Source: Maribacter luteus (GTDB lineage Bacteria; Bacteroidota; Bacteroidia; Flavobacteriales; Flavobacteriaceae). From it: DNA of 64,000 nt. The notes under the pieces were generated by a model. The model was given only the letters and a program-made list of their open reading frames with translations. It made no database searches and was not told the DNA's origin. The translations under genes were made by a program, and so were the position numbers. Shown here one piece after another: positions 37,242-44,849 of this stretch. The stretch covers positions 124,001-188,000 of the forward strand of contig NZ_WKJH01000002.1 in assembly GCF_009674825.1 (NCBI RefSeq). The letters run 5' to 3'. How positions within the stretch are numbered: the first letter of the stretch is position 1; each line of letters starts with the position of its first letter.

Positions 37242-38007
37242 GTTTATTTATAAAAGATTTTTTTAACCGAGGTTTTAAATCTTCTAGAGAATATTCGATA
37301 TATCCATTGGGTATTACAGATTTGTAATTGCCCCCTAAGCCGTTATAATGAAAATGGATTGCCGTAAAATTTTCATCCTTCAAAATGAGTTCGAAATTAT
37401 TTAAATCGGATAATTGAAAAGGGTCTTTGGTCTCCATATATTCGGCGATGATGTCATATTCGTAGTCTTCTTCTTCGTAGTTACTTAACTCATTGGAGAG
37501 TTGATCGGTATACTTTTCATTAATTTCATTTAAAACCAGAAGAGGTTCCTCAAATAAATCTGTAAAAATCAAACGTTTTTCAGAATTTATATCATAACAT
37601 CCGTATTTAAAAAAACTATCGGCACTACCTAATTGATTATACGAATATGCAATATTTAACAACTCGTTTTTACCTCCGCGAATTTCGTACCCTTCGGCAA
37701 TGTAGTCGCAGTCCTGAAGATTTTCTTCTAGGCATTCTTTCAACATCGTTTTTTTATGGGATAATCGTTGCTCAGGAAGTTTAGAACGCAAAAACTTGTT
37801 TTCTGAAAGCTCCTGAATAACACTTAATAATCCACTTGGAGATTTGTCCGAAGTTTTAGATGAAAGCTCATTTACATAAACAAAACCGTTATTGTGCGCT
37901 ATTGAGTCTTTTTGAACTAACAACACCTCTTCCGACATTTTTGACGGATTTTGAGCATTACAAGAGAACAGCAAAAAGCTTAGTGTTATTAAAATGAGTT
38001 TCTTCAT
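37234..38007 (-). CDS. lipoprotein with DUF3298/RsiV-like C-terminal domain
   Basis: 257 residues. The lipobox is LLFSC (Cys16), giving mature CNAQNPSK. The C-terminal part (about 145-250) reads LIFTDLFEEP, FELILKDENFTAIHFHYN, and YKSVIPNGYIEYSLEDLKP, the order of blocks seen in DUF3298 (RsiV-type) domains; some members bind lysozyme. The sequence is AT-rich, like the adjacent type VI effector region. It could be a second immunity protein or simply an envelope lipoprotein. Confidence 0.65.
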   Translation of the reverse strand: MKKLILITLSFLLFSCNAQNPSKMSEEVLLVQKDSIAHNNGFVYVNELSSKTSDKSPSGLLSVIQELSENKFLRSKLPEQRLSHKKTMLKECLEENLQDCDYIAEGYEIRGGKNELLNIAYSYNQLGSADSFFKYGCYDINSEKRLIFTDLFEEPLLVLNEINEKYTDQLSNELSNYEEEDYEYDIIAEYMETKDPFQLSDLNNFELILKDENFTAIHFHYNGLGGNYKSVIPNGYIEYSLEDLKPRLKKSFINKLK

Positions 38008-38027
38008 AATGTAAACAAATATATAAT

Positions 38028-38276
38028 CTATTCGTTATCGGGCTCTGCCTCAGCATTTATTTCATTAACGATTTTTTTTGCTTCTTCATCATCATCCTTC
38101 CATTTCTCAAAATAAGCCTTTGCTTCCTCTTTCTGAGATTCTGTACCATTATCATAAATGTCTTTATAGTGCCTTACAATGTTGAAAGCATCTTTCTTTC
38201 TTGCATTTTTGTAATATTTCTTTCGAAAAGGAAGGCCGCCAGTATCATTGATAGCATTAACATCTTCCTGCTGCAT
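38028..38276 (-). CDS. small charged protein, possibly the tail of a broken gene
   Basis: 82 residues from ATG 38276, rich in Lys, Asp and Glu (KKYYKNARKKDAFNIVRHY, EEAKAYFEKWKDDDEEAKK). The same frame stays open upstream to an ATG at 38378 except for a single TGA at 38292-38294, so it may be the C-terminal remnant of a longer protein. It is 20 bp upstream of the DUF3298-like lipoprotein gene. No family recognised. Confidence 0.4.
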   Translation of the reverse strand: MQQEDVNAINDTGGLPFRKKYYKNARKKDAFNIVRHYKDIYDNGTESQKEEAKAYFEKWKDDDEEAKKIVNEINAEAEPDNE

Positions 38277-38361
38277 GCGAAAATTCCATTTTCAACTTGT
38301 GATGTTACCCATAAAACTTATATCCATAGCATGCTCAATAGCATGGTTACTGTTAAAAAAA

Positions 38362-38553
38362 TCACCTACAGTTTTCATTTATTTTTGTAAGTATCCCTCC
38401 ATCATGAATTTTATAAGATAACGCTTTGAAGTGTTTTTCAAAACCAATAAGTTCTGCAATTCCTATCATTTTCAAAAAAACAGGTAAATCCTCACTTTGT
38501 CCTATATTGCATTTTGGAGAAACAGAATGATAGGATTGAGGTTGATTAAACAT
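38362..38553 (-). pseudogene. possible gene remnant near the effector-immunity pair
   Basis: A 63-codon frame (MFNQPQSYHS to INENCR) whose end overlaps, in another frame, the ATG at 38378 of the interrupted downstream ORF. Three short frames in a row, one with an internal stop, look like a decayed gene. It could equally be non-coding. Confidence 0.25.
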
Positions 38554-38600
38554 TAAAACAATTCAAATCTCACCCATCATCATCAACTTCTCTGAAAACA

Positions 38601-38624
38601 AAAGCATCATTAAAAAGATGCTTT
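38601..38624 (-). terminator. hairpin after the immunity gene
   Basis: AAAGCATC (38601-38608) pairs with GATGCTTT (38617-38624). On the minus strand the stem is followed by TGTTTTC, a weak T-tract. It lies 83 bp past the lipoprotein stop and probably ends the effector-immunity transcript. Confidence 0.5.
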
Positions 38625-38706
38625 AGTAATCATATTTTCTAAAATTATAGGGTTCCACAACGACTACCGGTCTTCTAAACAGCTTTTTTTTCTTTAAACG
38701 GTTTTT

Positions 38707-39267
38707 TTATGAGCCTTCCTCGAACTCATTTTTCGCATCTTGAATTATTTTACCTGTTTTTCCATCAATGATAATATCATAAATGTAAATTCCTTCTATG
38801 TATGAAAAACGCCAATTACCATTCTCATTTCGTATTGTGGTATTGTCTGTGTCTTTTATATCTACTTTGCGTTTTTGCAAATATTCTAATAAATCTTCCC
38901 AAGTATATTCAAAGCCCTTGTCGTAATCTGTTTCTTCTAATAACTCTCCTTTTTTGTTGTATTCTTTCCATATGCCTTTTTGAAAATCATTATTTAAGTA
39001 TTCTCCTTCCAATTGTAAATTCCCATTTTTATAATATCTTCTATATTTTTCAAAATAAGAGTCTTTCAATTTTACAATTTCTTCATAAAAATTAGCAGAT
39101 TCTCTTTGTTCAATGATAGTTCCATTGTCGAGTGTGTCGATATACCTATTTAAATGGTTTTTATTTTTATTAAATGCTGCTATATCAAATTTTCCCATTG
39201 TCCTAATTTTTTGTGCATTACAGCTACTAAATAGTATTGTTAACGCTATAACTGTAATTTTTTTCAT
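38707..39267 (-). CDS. lipoprotein with MORN_2/YwqK-like repeats, candidate immunity protein
   Basis: 186 residues. The lipobox is LFSSC (Cys18), so the protein is exported and lipid-anchored. The middle (about 75-120) holds MORN_2-type units, YYKNGNLQLEGEYLN and KGIWKEYNKKGELLEE, as in YwqK-family antitoxins. The gene starts one base after the stop of the TssD-metalloprotease gene, the normal place for an immunity gene. A periplasmic immunity protein fits a protease delivered into the periplasm. The role is inferred from position and localisation, not shown. Confidence 0.75.
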   Translation of the reverse strand: MKKITVIALTILFSSCNAQKIRTMGKFDIAAFNKNKNHLNRYIDTLDNGTIIEQRESANFYEEIVKLKDSYFEKYRRYYKNGNLQLEGEYLNNDFQKGIWKEYNKKGELLEETDYDKGFEYTWEDLLEYLQKRKVDIKDTDNTTIRNENGNWRFSYIEGIYIYDIIIDGKTGKIIQDAKNEFEEGS

Positions 39268-39268
39268 T

Positions 39269-41221
39269 TTATTCTAGTTTAATAAGTGGGTTATTCCACA
39301 ATTTCTTCCATTGCCATAACCATGTTAAAATACGCTTTTTACTACCGTATTTTGACTGATGTGAATAATCCATAATGTTATACGTTTCTCCTTTTTTATA
39401 ACTATAAGGATGACTTTTGCTTGGTGAAAAAGTATGATATAAACCTAAGGCGTGTAATGCTTCATGTGCTGTGGTTGAAGTATTATGACCTTGGAATAAG
39501 ACAACGGCATCCGAATTGATATCTTTTGCCTGGCCATTTATTCTACCATCTTCGGTTCCTGCTTTATTAAAAGTTGGACACTTATCACCGATAAAATAAA
39601 CTTTTAAGAAGTCTTTGTATTTTTTGTCCATTTTTTTATTTAAATAATCATGTAACCCTGTTCTTTCATCAATATATCCTTTTCCCTTTCCTGCAAATTT
39701 TTTATTAAAGTTTTTGTCGGTTGTTAAATCTAAAGGAGTGACAACAATAGTAGGTTTTATTAAAGCTTGTTTTAGGTACTTCTTTAAAAATGGTTTTTTT
39801 CCAGTGGACTTACCTTCTTTTGTACTTTTTTTAATATTTAAGTGAGTTTTAACTTCTACAAACACGACTTCCACTTTTTTACGGCTCGCTTTATCATTTT
39901 TAAGGATATTGAGCTGCCCAAGTTGTTCCTTTTTGTACATTACCTTAATGGTTTGGTCTGTACTAAACTCCTTAAGGCATTCAATAATTAAATGGTCATC
40001 TAAATGTTTTTTGCCTTTGCTTTGAGCAGGCACTTTATCAGTATTCAGCTTAAAAAATGATTTGTCATAATCTAAAGTTAAGTCTAATTTTTTTGGATTT
40101 TCTACAGTTTCTATTTGCAAACTTAATTTTTGAGAATCATTTGGGTAAATGGTTAGCCAACTTTGAATATATTCTATTTCCTTTCCATTACCGTCTTTAT
40201 ACCACGGAAAGGTTACCGTTTTGTACTGGTCATCTTTTAGGCTGTCGTATTTTTTATCATCTGGATATTTTTTAAATTTTTCTACCCATTTCTTTTTTGT
40301 TTTATCATATTCATAATTTGTTCCTAAAATATCTTTGTAAGTAAGCTTATCGTTTTTAACTTTTTTATCTCGTATAAAGTCAAAACCATATTCGCCATCA
40401 TAACCCTTATTTGGCCTAAAATCCACTATAACTTTTGGTGGTGGAACAAGCTGTAAGGCACTACTGGTTTTACCAGTACCTTTATGGCTGACCTTGGCCA
40501 CTAGTCCGTCGACATCGGCAACTCTAAATTCTTCCCATTCGTTTTTAATTTTAAGGGTATTGAGTTGTGCTGTCCCCTCTTCGGTAAGGTATTCGGTAAA
40601 AGAAAGTGTTTTCTGTCCTTTCTCGAATTCCGTTCCATCCTCCTTTTCAATGGTGATTTCCACGCTGCCGCCGTCAGGATTGGCAACGGCGATCTCCAAG
40701 GCCACTTTTTGACCATAAGTGGTCTCATCGATTGTTTCCCCATCGTTGTTTTTCCATTTTATCGAAGACAATTTTGGCCTTAGCACTAAGGGTACGGGTG
40801 TAGCCTCGACTTTTTCCCTGTCCAAATCAGTCATCTTCCACCATTTTTCAAAGACCATATCTCCAATACGAAGGATTCCTGGGGATAAAACAAAACTATC
40901 TATGGCAGGCTCACCGTTAAAGGCCGTGAATTCCCGCTGATAGTTAACGATATAGGTGTCAAAAAACTCATAATCCACCAGTTTTGACATACCATCCCGT
41001 CTGTAAAACCGTATATACCCCTCACACATGGTATCGGGTGAAAGGGCAAGTCCCAAAAGATCCGTGGTTCCATCTGCCTCTATAGTAAGACTGAAAACCC
41101 CGCCCCTTGGTAAGGTCGCTGGTTTAAAACTATCGGGGTCGATCTGTTGGTAAAATTGTATGTTCGTATCCAATACGTTGATCGCCCGACCGTTGATAAA
41201 TAGTTTAGCAAGAAAACTCAT
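39269..41221 (-). CDS. TssD (Hcp-like) needle protein fused to a zinc metalloprotease: probable type VI effector
   Basis: 650 residues from ATG 41221 (SFLAKLFINGRAINVL); the GTG one codon upstream is unlikely. Residues 1 to about 130 match the TssD/Hcp needle protein of Bacteroidota type VI systems (LPRGGVFSLTIEADG, IRFYRRDGMSKL). About 145-260 looks like an Ig-type linker (VALEIAVANPDGGSVEITIE), then VDFRPNKGYDGEYGFDFIR. The C-terminus carries HEALHALGLYH at 586-596, a full HExxHxxGxxH metzincin zinc site, and YNIMDYSHQ about 20 residues later as the Met-turn. No signal peptide is present, as expected for needle cargo. The next gene, one base away, is a lipoprotein that should be its immunity protein. 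Confidence 0.9.
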   Translation of the reverse strand: MSFLAKLFINGRAINVLDTNIQFYQQIDPDSFKPATLPRGGVFSLTIEADGTTDLLGLALSPDTMCEGYIRFYRRDGMSKLVDYEFFDTYIVNYQREFTAFNGEPAIDSFVLSPGILRIGDMVFEKWWKMTDLDREKVEATPVPLVLRPKLSSIKWKNNDGETIDETTYGQKVALEIAVANPDGGSVEITIEKEDGTEFEKGQKTLSFTEYLTEEGTAQLNTLKIKNEWEEFRVADVDGLVAKVSHKGTGKTSSALQLVPPPKVIVDFRPNKGYDGEYGFDFIRDKKVKNDKLTYKDILGTNYEYDKTKKKWVEKFKKYPDDKKYDSLKDDQYKTVTFPWYKDGNGKEIEYIQSWLTIYPNDSQKLSLQIETVENPKKLDLTLDYDKSFFKLNTDKVPAQSKGKKHLDDHLIIECLKEFSTDQTIKVMYKKEQLGQLNILKNDKASRKKVEVVFVEVKTHLNIKKSTKEGKSTGKKPFLKKYLKQALIKPTIVVTPLDLTTDKNFNKKFAGKGKGYIDERTGLHDYLNKKMDKKYKDFLKVYFIGDKCPTFNKAGTEDGRINGQAKDINSDAVVLFQGHNTSTTAHEALHALGLYHTFSPSKSHPYSYKKGETYNIMDYSHQSKYGSKKRILTWLWQWKKLWNNPLIKLE

Positions 41222-41304
41222 CACTCTTATTCCTTATTTTCTGGATATAAAGTACAATTTTCCTACTTAATCTATGATAATATTAAGCCGTATTCGTTAA
41301 AATG

Positions 41305-41312
41305 CAAAATTA
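41305..41312 (-). promoter_or_regulatory. candidate minus-7 box for the effector-immunity operon
   Basis: On the minus strand TAATTTTG, an exact TAnnTTTG match about 84 bp before the effector ATG. No clear TTG box upstream. It lies after the AsmA gene stop, so the pair can be transcribed on its own. Confidence 0.5.
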
Positions 41313-41348
41313 GAAACCTCTTGCTCCCAGAAAACTTACTACCAATAA

Positions 41349-44084
41349 TCAGTTAACCGAATCCTTTTCCGCTTCAGTTTCCTTTTTCTTTTTACCACTC
41401 AATAGGCCGCCCAAGATATTCTTGGTTGCCTCCTTTACGGTAGTTTTGGCCGGAGTAGTTGTTGTAGTATCACTCTCTTGCACAACGGAATCCTGTTGGG
41501 ATGTTTTACTGCCTCCCAAAATATTACCCAAAACCCCTTTAACAGCCTCTTTGGTGTTGTCTTGGGAAGTGGAGGTAGAATCTGTTTCCTTGGTGTTTCC
41601 TCCCAATATATTGCCGATAAGCTCATTGGCTTTATCCTTTCCTTGGTTGAGCAGTTTCTGTTTTTGTATATCGATCAATTTCGTCTTTAAACTTTTAACC
41701 CCAGAGGTTAAATCCGTATTGACCTCCGGACTAGTATAATTTCCCCCAATGGAAGCCGTAACCGGGATTGTAAGATTATCCAATTCCTTATCATCGATTT
41801 TGGCGATGAGTGAATTCACCTCATTACCCAAATATTTTGCAGGAACATCCAAAGTAGCGGTATAGTTCAACTTTTTATCAAACGTATGGCTACCATCGAT
41901 ATTAATGGCGATATCTTGATAAGCAATAGTGAACGGTTTAACTTTTACGATTCCGTTCTCAAAAGAAAGCGCGGTTTTCAAACCCTTAAGGTCCAGCTTA
42001 TCCATATCAATGAAATTAAACTTACTGTCCAAGGCCGAAAGTACTTTGGCCTGACTTGTATTGACCTCTGGAGATAGCAATTCCGCCAACATATTACCCG
42101 TAATCGTCGTTAAATCCGGTGTAAAATCACTGTTCAAATTACCTGACAACGAAATATCTGAATTCAATTTACCTTGAATGGCGCTTGCAATCGGCGCCAG
42201 CACCTTGAACAATTCCATAGATTTGAAACTTTCACCGATTCCCAATTGATCCATTCCCAATTTCATGGCAAAAGTGGGTGCTTCGTTCTTTGTGGAAACC
42301 TCCCCGTCAAAAGACACTTTCCCATTAAAAAGGGAAGAAGTCATATTACTAAGCACCGCTTTTTCATCAACGATCCTTAAATTACCCTTCACATCTTTTA
42401 AAGTCAGGTTATCATAAAGCACTGTTGCTGCCGATGCATTTATGGTACAATCCAAAAAAGATGGAATTTTCAACTGCTCTTCGGGATTCGGATTTTCATC
42501 CGTCGCCACCACATCTTCACTACTCATGAAATCGTTGACCGCAAAAGTATTGGATGACAGATCGAATTTACCTTCTACTTTTTCATCATTGAACATAAAG
42601 CCCAAAAGGTTGTCTATGGTCCCTTTTGCCTTGAAGTCTGTCTGCCCCGTAGTCCCGTCTAACTCATTCAACGTTACGGTGGACGGATTAAAGGTCATGG
42701 ACGTGGTCTTTAGCCTAACCGGGTTTTTAAGTTCCGGGGAACTATATTCAAAACCTGTAAGCTGCATTTTCCCAGAGGTCTTTGTGTTCTCATATTGTTC
42801 ATTCTCAATAGAGGCCATGTCAAAGGCCGTAGTTACATCCGCATTTAATTTACCTGATAGGTCCATGCCATCAGGTAGCGGATAAGCTTGGGAAATATTT
42901 GCAAGATCCATAATACCATCTAAATGGGCATTAACTTTGGTATTCCCCAAAAGATCGGTGATTTTCGAAGAAAGATTGAACTTATCCCCATCAATCGTAA
43001 ATGAGGCTTTTTTAATATCCACATAGGTATCCTTAGTTAAACCGGTAGCATTGTTCAAAGCTATGTTCAATTGAATATTCTTCACTGTTTTGGGTAAATC
43101 CGGGTATTTGAAGGATGCATTATCCGAGGCAATGGCAATTTTAAAAGTAGGAATATGGTCATTATCAACAATTCCTTTAAACTCCCCCGAAACGGAACAC
43201 TCTCCTGTAGTGGTCACATTCTCGATATCTTTTGAATAGGCCTCAGGAATAAGGGCAAGGAAATTTTTAAAATCTGAAGAAGGCGCATTGAAATTGATAT
43301 CGACCTCCTGATTATCTTCGTTTATCTTTACAAAACCGTCAAATACCAAAGGTAATTGATTTACCACCGCCTCATTTTTCAAGAAGCTATATTTGTTTTC
43401 TTCAAGATCTACCCCAATCAAGGCGTCTAGCTTTATTGTGTTGTCATTGAGGTATTTTGTACTATCCATAGAGAACGAAACCAATGCTTCCGTGGTTGTA
43501 TCAAATTCAGATTTCGCCAATGACAAATCCCCAGAACCTTTGTGCTGCAGATTACTTAAAACCAAGGTCATCCCTGCTGCCAAATCATCATAAACTATTC
43601 TCGTATCGGTAATTTCATAAGATTGTAAGTCTAACGTAAACCCATCGGTTGCAGAGCCCTCAGAAGCATCACCTTCTTCCGATTTACCTACGTCATAGGA
43701 GGCTTCACCCGCTTCATTGACCTTTATATTCAAAAACGCACCATCAACCGTTAAGGATTTAATGGCAATCGCTTCCCCTTGGTTTTTGAAAAGTTGGCCA
43801 ATTCCCATTTTTAAACCAACCTCTTTGGCAGCGAAAAGGGTATCACCCTCAAACGGGGCTTTATTCATAAAGGAAACCCCTTTTAACGACACCTCGGCAC
43901 TGGGAAAACTCTTGATCAGACTTAATTTGGCCTCAGAAAAATCCAGTGTGGCATTGACATTATTATTGACATTGTTCTTTAGTATGTCACCAATTTTTGC
44001 TTCTAGAATAATGGGAGCCGCAATAAGTACGCCCACAAATAGAAACACAACAACTCCTACTATTTTCAGGATTATCTTTTTCAT
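41349..44084 (-). CDS. AsmA family protein
   Basis: 911 residues. A single N-terminal membrane helix (IILKIVGVVVFLFVGVLIAAPIIL) anchors a very long beta-rich chain of the AsmA type (repeating GVSFMNKAPFEGDTLFAAKEVGLKM; LDLKGLKTALSFENGIVKVKPF near 720). The C-terminal 120 residues are low-complexity: Lys/Asp/Thr-rich, with repeated NILGG elements. AsmA-like proteins are thought to carry phospholipids across the envelope. It is 51 bp downstream of the queuosine-precursor transporter on the same strand. Confidence 0.88.
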   Translation of the reverse strand: MKKIILKIVGVVVFLFVGVLIAAPIILEAKIGDILKNNVNNNVNATLDFSEAKLSLIKSFPSAEVSLKGVSFMNKAPFEGDTLFAAKEVGLKMGIGQLFKNQGEAIAIKSLTVDGAFLNIKVNEAGEASYDVGKSEEGDASEGSATDGFTLDLQSYEITDTRIVYDDLAAGMTLVLSNLQHKGSGDLSLAKSEFDTTTEALVSFSMDSTKYLNDNTIKLDALIGVDLEENKYSFLKNEAVVNQLPLVFDGFVKINEDNQEVDINFNAPSSDFKNFLALIPEAYSKDIENVTTTGECSVSGEFKGIVDNDHIPTFKIAIASDNASFKYPDLPKTVKNIQLNIALNNATGLTKDTYVDIKKASFTIDGDKFNLSSKITDLLGNTKVNAHLDGIMDLANISQAYPLPDGMDLSGKLNADVTTAFDMASIENEQYENTKTSGKMQLTGFEYSSPELKNPVRLKTTSMTFNPSTVTLNELDGTTGQTDFKAKGTIDNLLGFMFNDEKVEGKFDLSSNTFAVNDFMSSEDVVATDENPNPEEQLKIPSFLDCTINASAATVLYDNLTLKDVKGNLRIVDEKAVLSNMTSSLFNGKVSFDGEVSTKNEAPTFAMKLGMDQLGIGESFKSMELFKVLAPIASAIQGKLNSDISLSGNLNSDFTPDLTTITGNMLAELLSPEVNTSQAKVLSALDSKFNFIDMDKLDLKGLKTALSFENGIVKVKPFTIAYQDIAINIDGSHTFDKKLNYTATLDVPAKYLGNEVNSLIAKIDDKELDNLTIPVTASIGGNYTSPEVNTDLTSGVKSLKTKLIDIQKQKLLNQGKDKANELIGNILGGNTKETDSTSTSQDNTKEAVKGVLGNILGGSKTSQQDSVVQESDTTTTTPAKTTVKEATKNILGGLLSGKKKKETEAEKDSVN

Positions 44085-44135
44085 ATTACAATAGCTTTTC
44101 GTTTAGGAATATAACTCAAGGGTACTGGGATTATT

Positions 44136-44846
44136 TTATGCTTCTAAATTAATTTCCTCCCCAATTTTCAACCCAAAGCGTTTTCGTAAGAGATATACGA
44201 AAAAATACAGAAAAGGGGTGTCGAGAAATGCAATTAACACTTTGAACAGAAAACCGCTGATCACCAACCCATAGAACATGTCCCATGGCAAAACTTTAAA
44301 CAGGCATAAAAGACCAACCACCGTAAACGTATCAATGAACTGCGACAAAAAGGTCGAGAAATTATTACGCAGCCACAAATGTTTACCCTTGGTCAACCTT
44401 TTCCAAAAATGGTATATGGCGATATCAACATATTGGGCAAACAGATAGGCCAGCATAGATGCTAAAACAGCAATGGGCGAAAGCGCAAACACCCTGCTGA
44501 AAACCTCATTGTTTACAGGAGAATATGTTACGGCTGGCACATAGTTGGCCAAAAGAATGATTCCCATTGAAAAAAAAGAAGCGAAAATACCAGCTGTTAC
44601 AATCTGATTCGCCTTTTTCTTCCCATAAACCTCTGAAATAAGATCGGTAATCAGAAAAGTTATGGGATAGGGCAAGATACCGACTGAAATCTCAAAAAGG
44701 TTGGCGCCAAAAACACTGACATCCCCAAACGGTTTCCAATAAAAAAACTTTTGGAAAATCAAATTGGAAACAACCAAAGAGGTGATGAACATGGCGCCCA
44801 AATAGAGATAAACGGTAAAAGCAAGTTTCTTATCCTTTGGGACCAT
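44136..44846 (-). CDS. queuosine precursor transporter (VUT family)
   Basis: 236 residues, about six membrane helices. The family motif FLITDLISEVYGKKKA is at about 65-80, and YVDIAIYHFWKRLTKGKHLWLRNN with a following FLSQFIDT fits YhhQ-type transporters that import preQ0/preQ1 for tRNA modification. The start codon is 3 bp after the sppA stop, so the two are co-transcribed. Confidence 0.93.
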   Translation of the reverse strand: MVPKDKKLAFTVYLYLGAMFITSLVVSNLIFQKFFYWKPFGDVSVFGANLFEISVGILPYPITFLITDLISEVYGKKKANQIVTAGIFASFFSMGIILLANYVPAVTYSPVNNEVFSRVFALSPIAVLASMLAYLFAQYVDIAIYHFWKRLTKGKHLWLRNNFSTFLSQFIDTFTVVGLLCLFKVLPWDMFYGLVISGFLFKVLIAFLDTPFLYFFVYLLRKRFGLKIGEEINLEA

Positions 44847-44849
44847 ATA

